This document shows, one piece after another, positions 33,486-43,275 of a stretch of DNA of 64,000 bases. A program made the position numbers and the translations under genes. The stretch is from the NCBI GenBank assembly GCA_032000125.1, contig DAMALH010000011.1, forward strand, positions 45,588-109,587, read 5' to 3'. The DNA is from Dryocola sp032000125 (GTDB lineage: Bacteria; Pseudomonadota; Gammaproteobacteria; Enterobacterales; Enterobacteriaceae). Within the stretch, counting starts at the first letter, position 1. Every line of letters begins with the position of its first letter. The notes beneath the pieces are model-generated. The model had not been told where the DNA came from and ran no database searches. It saw only the letters and a program-made list of their open reading frames with translations.

Positions 33486-34613
33486 CTAATCCAGTATGTT
33501 TTGATACAGCGAAATAAGTTGCTGTGAAAGTTTTTCCGGCGTCGCTTCCCTGACCCGCTCACGCGCATGAACTCCCATGACTTCGTTCTGGTGACGTGCA
33601 GAGATAGCCATCACCGCATCCGACAGTTCCTGAATATTCAAGGCATCGCAAACATATCCATTTTGTCCGGTCGTTATAAACTCAGCCCCGCCGCAGGTGG
33701 GCGTGGTAATAACCGGTAAACCGCATGCCATCGCTTCCAGAATCACGTTAGGGAAGGGATCGTAGAGCGTTGGCAGTAATAATCCGTCAGCGGCCTGATA
33801 AAACGGCAGCGTATTTTTCTGCATTCCCATAAACATTACCCGATCCTGACACCCCAGAGTCTGTGCCAGCGCCCGATAATTTTTTTCTGCTTTATCCTGC
33901 CCCACCACAATCAGATAGCGATCGCTGTTAGCTACGGCCCGAATAGCGCTGGCAAGGCCCTTGCGTTCAAATCCTGACCCTACAAACACCAGCGCGACAG
34001 CCTGCTGCGGCAGTTTGATTTCTTCCCGCCATCTTGCCCGTTGTTCGGGCGTAGCCGGAACGAAGCGGGAGGAATCAATAGCATTATAGATGACATGTAT
34101 CTTATTAGCAGGTATAGCAAAATCTTCGATAATTTCGCGTTTTACCATCTCAGCGTTACAAATTACCGCTTTTAGCTCCGGTGCCTGATACATAGCCTGT
34201 TCAGCCTGCATCACATAGCGATGGTAGCGATCGCGCAGCAGCAACTGCTGACGCCATGCCGGCAGGATCCGGGCACGCTGCAGTAACCAGCGACGATGCA
34301 CGCCATCGCCGGCACGATAGATATCGCAGCCGGCTATACGTTCATGGCTCTGCACCAGGTCAAACTTTTCACGTTGCCATAGGGCCCGTGCGGCGTCCGC
34401 AAAGCCTTTCTCACGGCTGATACGGCCCCACTTCATGGGGTCGCAAATATGGATATGCCAGTTCTCCTGGCGCTCGCCCTGCCACTGACGAGTGATCACG
34501 TTCAGCTCTAAGTCATGCGCGCTCAGCGCTTCCAGGGCACGTGAGACAAAGCGTTCGGCGCCGCCGTCCGGACGGTATTTTTGACGGACGATGGCCAGAC
34601 GGCAGCGTTTCAT
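33486..34613 (-). CDS. wabG: LPS core GT4 glycosyltransferase, WabG-like
   Basis: A 375-residue GT-B enzyme with RLAIVRQKYRPDGGAERFVSRAL (N-terminal sugar-acceptor side) and FPNVILEAMACGLPVITTPTCGGAEF (donor site E-x7-E). It matches the WabG type that transfers galacturonic acid to heptose II in Klebsiella; E. coli WaaG, a glucosyltransferase, is its relative and an alternative. Its start overlaps the waaQ stop (ATGA). Confidence 0.8.
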   Translation of the reverse strand: MKRCRLAIVRQKYRPDGGAERFVSRALEALSAHDLELNVITRQWQGERQENWHIHICDPMKWGRISREKGFADAARALWQREKFDLVQSHERIAGCDIYRAGDGVHRRWLLQRARILPAWRQQLLLRDRYHRYVMQAEQAMYQAPELKAVICNAEMVKREIIEDFAIPANKIHVIYNAIDSSRFVPATPEQRARWREEIKLPQQAVALVFVGSGFERKGLASAIRAVANSDRYLIVVGQDKAEKNYRALAQTLGCQDRVMFMGMQKNTLPFYQAADGLLLPTLYDPFPNVILEAMACGLPVITTPTCGGAEFITTGQNGYVCDALNIQELSDAVMAISARHQNEVMGVHARERVREATPEKLSQQLISLYQNILD

Positions 34614-35686
34614 GACAGCTGTTTCCTTGCGGCAGTGACCACGGCATCCACTGGAATCGCATCCAGATAGCGCTCGCTGGTTTTGGTATCGATTTTATCC
34701 GGGTCCGGAAGCGGGCCGTAATCGCCGGCCCAGATAACCTCGCCTTTTACCTGCCAGGGGCGCCAGAACGTAAGTTTTGACGGGCCAAACAGGGCGATGC
34801 AGGGCGTCTGTAACGCAGCTGCCATATGCATGGGCACCGAGTCGACGCCGACAAACAAACTGGCATGGTCGATAAGCGCGGCTAGCTGCCGCAGGCTTAA
34901 GTCCCCTGCCAGAGAGCAAATGCGTTCTGCTGGGCATAACGCGCGAATGGCTTCGATCATTGCTTTTTCATTCTTATCCGGCCCGGATGTCAGCACAATC
35001 GTGTGGCCATCTTTTTGCAGCGCGGAAATCGTCGCTGCCATTTTCCCTTCATCCCAGCATTTAAAGAACCAGCGGGAGGTGGGCTGCACGACGATAAAAG
35101 CACCCGTAACGCCGTTGGTATTCAGCTTCGCCTGAACGCTTTGCCAGTCATCTGGCTGATAGCTCATGGTAACGTCATTAACGGCCGGGATGTTCAGGGG
35201 AGCCAGAACGGAAAGATTCTGCTCGACGGTATGCATGGTCTTGTGCCCGGTAACGGGTGCGAGCTGAGTGTGACATTGACGCCAGAACCAGCCGCGGCGT
35301 TTGTTGAAATCAAACCCAATGCGGACCGGAGAACCGGTAAAACGGGTAACAATGGCGCTACGCCACTGATCGGCAAGGTTCACCACCAGGCTATATCGCT
35401 GCTGCCGCAGCGTTTTCAGAAGCTGCCATTCTTTGCATAAATGCTGACGGGTGCCGAGTTTGCGCCATTTACGATCGATGCCATAAATGTGATGAATAAA
35501 AGGATGCGCTGCCAGCATATCGCGCGTTTCTTCATAAAGCAGAACATCAATCCGGGCCTGTGGCCAGGCTTGATGCAGCGCGTTAATCACCGGTGTTGTC
35601 AGCAACATATCACCGTGATGGCGCAGTTTTATGAGTAATATACGAGTTTGCGGCCCGTCAGCGAGTGTATGCAAAGCGTTATTCAT
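34610..35686 (-). CDS. waaQ: LPS heptosyltransferase III
   Basis: A 358-residue GT9 transferase adding heptose III to the inner core. Signature ILLIKLRHHGDMLLTTPVINAL and the C-terminal VGVDSVPMHMAAALQTPCIALFGPS are typical. Starts at 35686 or 35692 (ATG) or a TTG at 35710 are all possible; the ATG at 35686 is used. First gene of the leftward outer-core operon and divergent from the WabN-like gene across about 155 bases, where the promoter must lie. Confidence 0.92.
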   Translation of the reverse strand: MNNALHTLADGPQTRILLIKLRHHGDMLLTTPVINALHQAWPQARIDVLLYEETRDMLAAHPFIHHIYGIDRKWRKLGTRQHLCKEWQLLKTLRQQRYSLVVNLADQWRSAIVTRFTGSPVRIGFDFNKRRGWFWRQCHTQLAPVTGHKTMHTVEQNLSVLAPLNIPAVNDVTMSYQPDDWQSVQAKLNTNGVTGAFIVVQPTSRWFFKCWDEGKMAATISALQKDGHTIVLTSGPDKNEKAMIEAIRALCPAERICSLAGDLSLRQLAALIDHASLFVGVDSVPMHMAAALQTPCIALFGPSKLTFWRPWQVKGEVIWAGDYGPLPDPDKIDTKTSERYLDAIPVDAVVTAARKQLS

Positions 35687-35843
35687 TATCATCTTTAGGT
35701 GATTAACCAAAGCGTGATTCTAATAGACCTTGAGTGCGGTTGCTACAATTCTACTCAGGAGTCGGTGCATTCCTGGAAAGCGGTTTGCCCTTATCTGGCA
35801 GGCTGCGTAACATGGTGTAAACATCGTTAGCTCAGAGACGGCA

Positions 35844-36815
35844 ATGACTACACCTGCATTTATCATCACTATCGATACCGAAGGCGATAATCTGTGGCAA
35901 AACCACCGGCAGATTAAAACTGAGAATGCGCGTTTTCTGCCACGCTTTCAGTCACTTTGTGAAAAATATGCTTTCAAACCCGTCTGGTTAACAAATTACG
36001 AAATGGCGGTTGACCCGGATTTTATCGCCTTTGCCAAAGACGTTATCGCGCGCGGACAAGGCGAGGTGGGGATGCATCTGCATGCGTGGAACAGCCCGCC
36101 CGAATTTGATCTAACCGGCGATGACTGGCGCTGGCAGCCTTATCTTATCGAGTATCCCGATGAAATCCTGCGTGAGAAAGCCGTCTATATGACAACGCTG
36201 CTGGAAGAGACTTTCGGTACTAAAATGCTCAGCCATCGGGCCGGACGCTGGGCTTTTGATAGCCGTTATGCCCGTGTGCTGGTGGAATTGGGCTATAAAG
36301 TCGATTGTTCAGTTACGCCCCGCGTGAACTGGAAAAACGCCAAAGGTTCACCTGCCGGCAGTGGTGGAACAGACTATCAACATTTCCCGACGGGCGCCTA
36401 TTTTATGGATTTGGATGACATCAGCCAGCCGGGAAGCTCCCCCTTGCTGCAGGTGCCGATGAGCATTCAATATAAGCACAGCGCATTAATGAACGGCGTT
36501 AAGCAGGGGTACGATCGTCTGCGAGGTAAATACCGCAGCCCTTCGGTGAACTGGCTTCGTCCTTCAGGCGGAAACGCGGCGCAGATGATTGCGGTGGCGG
36601 AAAAAACGCTGGCGGAAGGGAATGATTATGTGGAATTTATGCTGCATTCCTCAGAATTTATGCCCGGCGGCAGCCCGACATTCAAGGACGAAGCGGATAT
36701 CGAGCGGCTTTATCAGGATTTAGAAACCTTGTTCGCATGGCTTGCGGAACGAACCAGCGGGGGGATGACTCTGGCTGAATATTATGAAAGCAGAATAAAA
36801 AAACCGGGCGCTTAG
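35844..36815 (+). CDS. wabN: WabN-like polysaccharide deacetylase
   Basis: A 323-residue NodB-like deacetylase: ITIDTEGD with the catalytic/metal aspartates near residue 12, MHLHAWN with paired His, HRAGRWAFD, and a late MLHSSEFMPGG. In Klebsiella WabN removes the acetyl group from core GlcNAc added by WabH, allowing completion of the core. It is the only gene of the cluster on the plus strand, and its stop overlaps the waaL stop by four bases. Assignment from fold and location. Confidence 0.75.
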   Translation: MTTPAFIITIDTEGDNLWQNHRQIKTENARFLPRFQSLCEKYAFKPVWLTNYEMAVDPDFIAFAKDVIARGQGEVGMHLHAWNSPPEFDLTGDDWRWQPYLIEYPDEILREKAVYMTTLLEETFGTKMLSHRAGRWAFDSRYARVLVELGYKVDCSVTPRVNWKNAKGSPAGSGGTDYQHFPTGAYFMDLDDISQPGSSPLLQVPMSIQYKHSALMNGVKQGYDRLRGKYRSPSVNWLRPSGGNAAQMIAVAEKTLAEGNDYVEFMLHSSEFMPGGSPTFKDEADIERLYQDLETLFAWLAERTSGGMTLAEYYESRIKKPGA

Positions 36816-36823
36816 CCCGGTTT
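36801..36823. terminator. Bidirectional terminator inside overlapping stop codons
   Basis: AAACCGGGC-GCTTA-GCCCGGTTT, a perfect 9-bp stem, with an A-run before and AGTTTTA after. The loop holds the overlapping stops of wabN and waaL, so the last codons of both genes encode the terminator. Confidence 0.8.
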
Positions 36824-38041
36824 AGTTTTAGGGCTTATTTGTGTATTCATAAATGAAATACTACAAATGCCTATCATGGCAACATAAAATAAAATTGCTT
36901 CTGAGCTTAATAATAATACATCACTAAGGCCGTAAACGATCATGCAGGTAATAGTAAATAATAATGGCGTGTTACGTTTCTTGAATGCTGTCCAGGCCAG
37001 GCTGATATAGAACCATAGTAGCGCCAATCCCCCGACAATGCCTTGTAAGGATAGCGTCTCTATCATCTCATTATGCAGATGAATGGAAATAAAATTTAGC
37101 GCTGTCCTGTATTCAGGTTTCTTTTCTACGATCTGAGTACTGTAATCAAGTCGCGATTTAAAAGATTGACCTAACGGAGCGTGGCCGAAGTTTTTTAAGC
37201 CTATAGTCCACATCGAAAAACGTGCACCCAAAGATGTGCTATCTTTCCCTGTCTGATAAAGTGACACTTCATTATATGTTTGGATAATTTTAGGATATAT
37301 ATAACGATTATAAAGAATAGTGATGGTAATGGCAGAGATAAGCAGAACAACAAGAATTGATTTGAAATGTATTTTTCTGAAGTAATAAAAAGACATGCAT
37401 GCTACGATAAGTAGATGGAAAATTATTGCAGCACGGGTGCCAGTAAGGATAATGATAATAAATGAAACCATTATCACCGTAGCAGCAAGAACGTAACATC
37501 CGATTTTTTCTTGAGTATATAGTAGATAAATCAGTATAACACTTAAACATGAAAATATATATGCTGAGATCGTGGCTCTATTAATCGCCATTTCGACACG
37601 CGCAGAGCCCTGGTAAAACTGCCAGAAGCCATAACACGAAGCCGACAAGAAACCTGCGCCTAATACTATAAGCATTATTTTATTATAATTTAGTCTGTTC
37701 AAATAATAACTACATTGAGTTAAATAGAGCACGAGAATTCCACCGAGCACTAATTTTTTTCCACCGTTAAATTGGTCACTGTAAAGATTGTAACCAGTCG
37801 GTTCGTGTTGTAATAAGAAAAACCAGATTAATTTTATTAACCCAAAAAGGATAATTGGATAAGCGATGTTGAATTTTCTGAAATATATATTTTTGCGCTC
37901 GACAAAAAGCCCTATTATTCCTAAATAAATAGCAATGTAATAGAAGTCTTTTTGTCTTCCGTTGCTGACTAAAGCGAAAGCAACGGAAAGTAGAGTGAAA
38001 ATAAAAACGGTTAAATATAGTCTTGATTTTATTTTTTCCAT
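36812..38041 (-). CDS. waaL: O-antigen ligase
   Basis: A 409-residue inner-membrane protein with about ten to twelve hydrophobic segments and the large periplasmic loop of Wzy/WaaL proteins. Ligase landmarks are an Arg in the TGTRAAIIFH stretch and the His in HLHNEMIETLSLQGIVGG. It joins undecaprenyl-linked O-antigen to lipid A-core. The gene is distinctly AT-rich compared with waaC/waaF, common for horizontally exchanged ligases matched to the local core. Overlaps the upstream GT2 gene by 13 bases. Confidence 0.85.
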   Translation of the reverse strand: MEKIKSRLYLTVFIFTLLSVAFALVSNGRQKDFYYIAIYLGIIGLFVERKNIYFRKFNIAYPIILFGLIKLIWFFLLQHEPTGYNLYSDQFNGGKKLVLGGILVLYLTQCSYYLNRLNYNKIMLIVLGAGFLSASCYGFWQFYQGSARVEMAINRATISAYIFSCLSVILIYLLYTQEKIGCYVLAATVIMVSFIIIILTGTRAAIIFHLLIVACMSFYYFRKIHFKSILVVLLISAITITILYNRYIYPKIIQTYNEVSLYQTGKDSTSLGARFSMWTIGLKNFGHAPLGQSFKSRLDYSTQIVEKKPEYRTALNFISIHLHNEMIETLSLQGIVGGLALLWFYISLAWTAFKKRNTPLLFTITCMIVYGLSDVLLLSSEAILFYVAMIGICSISFMNTQISPKTKPG

Positions 38042-38949
38042 AATGTACTCAATGCTTTTCTCTTATAGCTAAATCGCACGCTGGTATTGAAGAAAAAACC
38101 GGGTGAATACGTCAGCAGGACATGTTCTTTTACGATGTCCCTCTGACGTTTATGTTTTAGTAACGCTCCGTGTTTTATAAAAATATCCAGCCAGTGGCAT
38201 AATATCAAATGCTGAAAACGCTCCGGGAAAACCTCTTCCATTTTCTGCGTGCACTCTATTAAATTAGCTATTTTTTCTTCGTCCGGGGTTGAAGATAAGC
38301 TTCCTCGATGCTTTATGTAATAATAATGGCTGTCATACTGGAAATAAATATTGCTGGCAGCCATAAGAATCATCGGGAATACATAAAAATCCTCATAGCA
38401 GGTCATGGCAGGGATTTTATTCGCGAGATAAATCTCTCGCTTGATAAACTGGCCAATTAAATGAGCCTGAAGATCTTTATGTATTAAAAAACGAGTGATG
38501 GTGTCTTCTTGTGATATTTTCTCCGGATGAAAACCTGACCATTTATGATCAATTCTGCTCAGGTCACGGACCTCATGCAGCCTGGTCAGTAACATATCCG
38601 GCTGGCGCTCGCTCAAAAAATGTATGACAGAAGAGAGGGTGCCTTCTTTCATAAGGTCATCACTATCAAGCATAGTAATATACTTGCCGTGGGACAAAGT
38701 AATACCGTGCTGACGCACCTGTCCTATATTTTTAAAATTTACGGAAGATAAGGTTACCTGTGGAAACACATTGGCAAAGTGAGCTATTTTTTCGCCAGTA
38801 GCATCCTCAGAAGCATCGTTAATGATGATAATCTCGGCCTGCATGATAGCCGGACCTAGCGCATTTACCAGGCTCTGAAAGGTCGCATCGATGGTTTGCT
38901 CACAGTTATGTGCGGCAATGATTACACTTAAAAGCGGGTTATTGTTCAT
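38029..38949 (-). CDS. Family 2 glycosyltransferase of the outer core
   Basis: A 306-residue GT2 protein. ATG 38949 with GAGTAGG upstream is preferred; the frame also offers ATGs at 38967 and 38961. It opens LLSVIIAAHNCEQTIDATFQ, with donor site IIINDASEDAT and acidic motif MLDSDDLM. AT-rich like waaL. Lying between the GT9-like gene and waaL, it probably adds a late core sugar. I cannot assign the donor or a Klebsiella symbol. Confidence 0.75.
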   Translation of the reverse strand: MNNNPLLSVIIAAHNCEQTIDATFQSLVNALGPAIMQAEIIIINDASEDATGEKIAHFANVFPQVTLSSVNFKNIGQVRQHGITLSHGKYITMLDSDDLMKEGTLSSVIHFLSERQPDMLLTRLHEVRDLSRIDHKWSGFHPEKISQEDTITRFLIHKDLQAHLIGQFIKREIYLANKIPAMTCYEDFYVFPMILMAASNIYFQYDSHYYYIKHRGSLSSTPDEEKIANLIECTQKMEEVFPERFQHLILCHWLDIFIKHGALLKHKRQRDIVKEHVLLTYSPGFFFNTSVRFSYKRKALSTLWKK

Positions 38950-38974
38950 ATACCTACTCATTAACATCAACAAA

Positions 38975-40075
38975 CTAATCGACGCTATGTTTTTTAATGG
39001 TCGCTTCAGGTGAATGATCGGTAATAAACGTATGAATGGTGTTCAGATCCACATCACTCAAACCAAACAGCTCTTCTTTAGGCTTATCGAAATAGTATCT
39101 TGTCTCGAAAACAAAAGAATTAGTGTTAGCGTCATCACCGATGAGTAAAATATTGCCTAAAGGGCGCTGTTCTTTTACGCAACATGGACCATAAATAAGA
39201 ATGATCGGTACGCCTACGGCATCGGCGATGTAAATATTCCCCGAATCAGAAGCAATATAAAAATCCATCTTGCTTATTGCATGAGGCAGATCTTCTAGCT
39301 GAATCTCTCCGATCATATTGACGAAATCGTCGCGCTCGCCCGTCATCTTAACCAGGTCATCCAGCCATACCTGCTCGTTTTTCGATCCGAAAATATAATA
39401 TAAACACGGAAGATCTTTTAGCGAAGTAAAAAGGCGCCCCCAAACGACCGGAGGAATGGTCTTGGCTTTGTTGCCTGCAGAGATGCTTAGGCCAATTTTA
39501 ATAACCCCTGTCTGGTCTAAAACCTGCGGATATGAGGCGGGGATTTTTAATGGCAGCGTGGCGTGCTTCGGATAGTCGCGCCAGGTCAGATTACGGTCTG
39601 CGAGCTTAAGATAGTTGTCCACGCTTAACGTGTACTTACCATGCTCCACTATGCCATCGGCAGTCCAGTAAAAAAGGGCATGGTACCAGCGGCGGGTATA
39701 GGTGCTTAAAAATTGTTTGTTTGTCGCATTACAGGCGGCCGCGAAGAAGAGGTTAGTGCTGTTGGGTTGCAGCAGGTAGACATTGTCATAGCGGTTCATC
39801 AGCCTGAAGGCCAGGCGAAATTTACCCCACAGGCTCTTTTTATGCTCTTCTATCAGGTAGATAGTGTCGATGGTTTCATCGTGTTTAGCCAACGGCAGCG
39901 TTGCCTTGCCGATCAGCACGTCGCTGTGTTTAAGATGTGCGAGCAGGGGCGTAACGTTTACAAAGTCGCCGATTTTGGCCGTCTGAATCAGTAGATTCCG
40001 GCCTGTCTTTCTGTAAAACAGCTTGCCGATCAGTTTGAACGGCAGCAAAAGAATGAAAAGAAATAGGTAGCTCAT
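38975..40075 (-). CDS. GT9 (heptosyltransferase-like) protein
   Basis: A 366-residue protein. A hydrophobic N-terminus (MSYLFLFILLLPFKLIGKLF), unusual for this family, precedes the GT9 opening NLLIQTAKIGDFVNVTPLLAHL; the donor side reads ASDSGNIYIADAVGVPIILIYGP. It is therefore likely membrane-associated. It lies in the hldD-waaF-waaC-...-waaL operon six bases after waaC and may add a further heptose or other core sugar. No symbol given. Confidence 0.7.
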   Translation of the reverse strand: MSYLFLFILLLPFKLIGKLFYRKTGRNLLIQTAKIGDFVNVTPLLAHLKHSDVLIGKATLPLAKHDETIDTIYLIEEHKKSLWGKFRLAFRLMNRYDNVYLLQPNSTNLFFAAACNATNKQFLSTYTRRWYHALFYWTADGIVEHGKYTLSVDNYLKLADRNLTWRDYPKHATLPLKIPASYPQVLDQTGVIKIGLSISAGNKAKTIPPVVWGRLFTSLKDLPCLYYIFGSKNEQVWLDDLVKMTGERDDFVNMIGEIQLEDLPHAISKMDFYIASDSGNIYIADAVGVPIILIYGPCCVKEQRPLGNILLIGDDANTNSFVFETRYYFDKPKEELFGLSDVDLNTIHTFITDHSPEATIKKHSVD

Positions 40076-40081
40076 TAATCG

Positions 40082-41059
40082 TTATTCTGTGGCTAATTGA
40101 GTGGAAGTCTGGAGTACGCTAAATGCTTCATTTGCTGTAATGTTAGCCATACTTTTTCCTGCGCCAATGATTTCATGCTGATTCTGTCCGTAACCGCCGA
40201 TCAAACCCGGATCTGTCGGTCCATACAGCGTAATATTTGGCCGATCAAGCGCGGCGGTAAGATGACTCAATCCGGTATCAACCGAAACGACAGCCAGCGC
40301 GCCCGCAAGTTGCTTTGCCACCTGCTCAAGAGACAAGCGAGGCAATACCTCAACGTAATCGAATCCTTCAGCCAGGCGGGCAGCCCGTTCGCGCTCATGC
40401 TCTGCACCCCACGGGAGTTTAATACGTAAGCCCGTTTTATGCATTAATTGAATAAGATCTCGCCAGTTTGATTCTGGCCAGTGCTTTTCATCGCGCGTAG
40501 TGGCATGAAGAAAAACAACGTACGCATTTGCATCAGCCGGCGCAGCGGCAAGAAAATGTTGTGCTATTGCGTAGTCGCCCTGCCGCGTGGGTTTTTCATA
40601 GCCAAGGCTTTTTGCAAATAATTCTCTTGTACGTTCAACCGCATGCTGCTGCTTTGCTACGGCATGGCGTTTGTTATAGAAGAGGCTTGCCAGCGGTTCA
40701 CGGGCGCTATTCCAGTCCAGGCCGTGTTTCACGCCATGCGCTTTACGGGTAACCAGCGCTGCGCTCTTGATCAAACCCTGTGCATCAACAATGGCGTCGT
40801 AACGACTGGCATGCAGCGCCTCATAGAACGCCCTGCGCTCTGCTTTGACTGGAGCCGAGAACCAATTTTTACGCCAGCGACGAATCGCGACAGGAATGAT
40901 TTTATCTACCGCCGGGTGCCACGTTGGGATTTGTGCGAAACCTTCCTCAACCACCCAGTCAAAGCTTATACCAGGTATCGCCTTTAGGGCATCGGTCAGG
41001 GCGGGTAGCGTGTGCAGGACATCGCCCATTGATGATGTTTTGACGATCAGTACCCGCAT
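40082..41059 (-). CDS. waaC: LPS heptosyltransferase I
   Basis: A 325-residue GT9 enzyme that adds the first heptose to Kdo2-lipid A. Signatures: VLIVKTSSMGDVLHTLPALTDA, the DAQGLIKSA strand, and VSVDTGLSHLTAALDRPNITLYGPT. Its ATG shares a base with the waaF stop (TAATG), showing tight coupling. Full length relative to E. coli. Confidence 0.96.
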   Translation of the reverse strand: MRVLIVKTSSMGDVLHTLPALTDALKAIPGISFDWVVEEGFAQIPTWHPAVDKIIPVAIRRWRKNWFSAPVKAERRAFYEALHASRYDAIVDAQGLIKSAALVTRKAHGVKHGLDWNSAREPLASLFYNKRHAVAKQQHAVERTRELFAKSLGYEKPTRQGDYAIAQHFLAAAPADANAYVVFLHATTRDEKHWPESNWRDLIQLMHKTGLRIKLPWGAEHERERAARLAEGFDYVEVLPRLSLEQVAKQLAGALAVVSVDTGLSHLTAALDRPNITLYGPTDPGLIGGYGQNQHEIIGAGKSMANITANEAFSVLQTSTQLATE

Positions 41060-42108
41060 TAAACTTCCTTCCCGGCTGACAGCAGGGCAGCCAACTCGTC
41101 CATTACGCGCTCGGGCGTAATATCAATCAAACTCTGGTGATAGCCTTCGGCGGCATCGCCTTTGCGCACTTTGTGATAGCCGCTTATCAGGCGAATCACG
41201 CGCGCCTGGTGTGACAGCGGTGGAGTAAAGTCCGGGCTGCTCGGCCCATACAGGGCAACCAACGGGCGATTAAGCGCTGCGGCCACATGCATCAGGCCAG
41301 AGTCGTTTGTTACCACGGCTTTGCAGGCGGCGATTAAAATCACCGCCTGCTCCAGTTCGGTATCTCCGGCCAGATTCCGGCAATGCGCCTGCTGCGTGGT
41401 TGTCAGAGCGGCGAGGATATCGTTTCCGGCTTCTTTGTCCTTTGCGGAGCCAAACAGCGCCACCTGATAGCCTTCATCGATAAGCTTTCCGGCAAGCGTT
41501 GCGTAGTGATAGTGCGGCCAGCGTTTAGCCGGACCAAATTCGGCACCCGGGCAAAAACCAATGATTGGGCGTGAGGCGTCAAGGTTAAAAGCCGCACAGG
41601 TCTGAGCCTTTTCGCCTTCGTTGACCTGTAATTCGGGCCACAGCAAAGGCCTGGGAAGATCCTTTGCCGACTGCATCACCCCCTTGTCGTAAGCCAGCGC
41701 GATATAACGCTCAACCATCAATGGCCAGGCTTGTTTATCCAGAACGCGTGCGTCATTGAGCAAACCGTATCGCATTTCGCCGCGCCAGCCCGTGCGCTGC
41801 GGCACGCTGGCAAAGAAGGGGATGAGGGCTGATTTAAAGGAGTTTGGCAGCACATAGGCCCGGTCATAGCGCTTTTCTCGCAGGCTATGACCCAGGCGAC
41901 GGCGCTCGCCGATTTCCAGCGCGCCGTGGCCAAGCGGCATTGCCAGCGCTTCGTTGACTTCAGGCATACGCGAAAGCAGTGGACGGCACCATGCGGGTGC
42001 CATCACGTCGATTATCGCCTGGGGATAGCGCGCCTTGAGCGTGCGATAGAGACTTTGCGACATCATCATGTCGCCCACCCATGACGGGCCAATCACCAGA
42101 ATTTTCAT
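41059..42108 (-). CDS. waaF: LPS heptosyltransferase II
   Basis: A 349-residue GT9 enzyme that adds heptose II. Starts MKILVIGPSWVGDMMMSQSLYR and carries IGFCPGAEFGPAKRWP and TNDSGLMHVAAALNRPLVALYGPSSP. It follows hldD by 16 bases and overlaps waaC, giving the conserved hldD-waaF-waaC order. Confidence 0.97.
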   Translation of the reverse strand: MKILVIGPSWVGDMMMSQSLYRTLKARYPQAIIDVMAPAWCRPLLSRMPEVNEALAMPLGHGALEIGERRRLGHSLREKRYDRAYVLPNSFKSALIPFFASVPQRTGWRGEMRYGLLNDARVLDKQAWPLMVERYIALAYDKGVMQSAKDLPRPLLWPELQVNEGEKAQTCAAFNLDASRPIIGFCPGAEFGPAKRWPHYHYATLAGKLIDEGYQVALFGSAKDKEAGNDILAALTTTQQAHCRNLAGDTELEQAVILIAACKAVVTNDSGLMHVAAALNRPLVALYGPSSPDFTPPLSHQARVIRLISGYHKVRKGDAAEGYHQSLIDITPERVMDELAALLSAGKEV

Positions 42109-42124
42109 GCGTCAGGCTACCTGC

Positions 42125-43057
42125 TTATGCGTCACGGTTAAGCCAGGCCATATATTCTGTTACGCCTTCGGCAACAGTTTTAAATGGCTTGTCGTAGCCC
42201 GCAGCGCGCAGCTTGCTCAGATCGGCTTGCGTAAAGGCCTGATAGCGGCCTTTGAGTTTTTCCGGGAACGGAATGTACTCAATGCTGCCTTTTTTGTGGA
42301 ATGCTAAAGCCGCATCGGCAACGGCCTGGAAAGACTCAGGGCGGCCGGTGCCGCAGTTAAAGATGCCGGAGACGCCGTTCTGCCAGAACCACAGGTTAAC
42401 CGCAGCAACATCGCCAACGTAGATGAAATCGCGTTTAAAGCTGTCGCTGCCTTCAAAGAGTTTTGGATTTTCACCGTTGTTCAACTGGGTGTTCAGATGA
42501 AACGCAACGCTCGCCATGCTGCCTTTGTGGCCTTCGCGTGGGCCATAAACGTTGAAGTAACGGAAGCCGGTAATCTGTGAATTAGCTTCCGGCAGGATCT
42601 GGCGAACATATTCGTCAAACAGGAACTTAGAGTAGCCGTAAACGTTCAGCGGCTGCTCGTATTCACGAGACTCGATAAACTCGCTGTTGCGGCCGCCGTA
42701 GGTTGCCGCGGATGAGGCATACAGGAACGGAATTTCACGCTCCAGGCAGTAATGCAGCACTTCTTTAGAGTACTGATAGTTGTTATCCATCATGTACTTG
42801 CCATCCCACTCGGTGGTGGAAGAGCAGGCACCTTCGTGGAAAATCGCTTCGATTTCGCCGAATTCTTCACCCGCCATCAGCTGGATTAAGAAATCCTCTT
42901 TATCCATGTAATCAGCGATATTCAGATCGACGAGATTTGCGAACTTGGTGCCATCTTTCAGGTTGTCGACCACCAGAATGTCTGTATAACCAATATCATT
43001 CAGTGATTTAACGATGTTGCTGCCGATAAATCCGGCGCCGCCGGTGACAATAATCAT
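42125..43057 (-). CDS. hldD: ADP-L-glycero-D-manno-heptose 6-epimerase
   Basis: A 310-residue short-chain dehydrogenase-type epimerase making the heptose donor used by WaaC, WaaF and WaaQ. Start MIIVTGGAGFIGSNIV at 43057 gives the Rossmann GGxGFIG motif at the N-terminus; the catalytic YxxxK is YGYSKFLFDEYV. A longer frame to 43105 has no support. First gene of the leftward LPS operon, divergent from kbl over 218 bases. Confidence 0.97.
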   Translation of the reverse strand: MIIVTGGAGFIGSNIVKSLNDIGYTDILVVDNLKDGTKFANLVDLNIADYMDKEDFLIQLMAGEEFGEIEAIFHEGACSSTTEWDGKYMMDNNYQYSKEVLHYCLEREIPFLYASSAATYGGRNSEFIESREYEQPLNVYGYSKFLFDEYVRQILPEANSQITGFRYFNVYGPREGHKGSMASVAFHLNTQLNNGENPKLFEGSDSFKRDFIYVGDVAAVNLWFWQNGVSGIFNCGTGRPESFQAVADAALAFHKKGSIEYIPFPEKLKGRYQAFTQADLSKLRAAGYDKPFKTVAEGVTEYMAWLNRDA

Positions 43058-43275
43058 AAGCGTGACCTTAACTATATAGAGGGGCTGCAAGGCACAATAC
43101 CTCACGCGCTAATGGCTCTTATCATACCATTACAATCAAAGACCCGCCTAATCAGACGAAGTTTCTGACCCTCGTGATTTATCCTGCAAAAATCAATTTC
43201 TCTGAAGCGTAATCTCGTCTCCTGGTATAGGTTTGGGTAATATGTGCCGAAATATGCCCTGCCTGGAGAATCGCG

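Noticed and set aside
35711..35843. Possible RfaH ops/JUMPstart element (GCGGTTGCTAC) between waaQ and wabN
   Set aside because: Only partly matches GGCGGTAGCNT and points toward wabN rather than the longer waaQ operon; not reported as a site.
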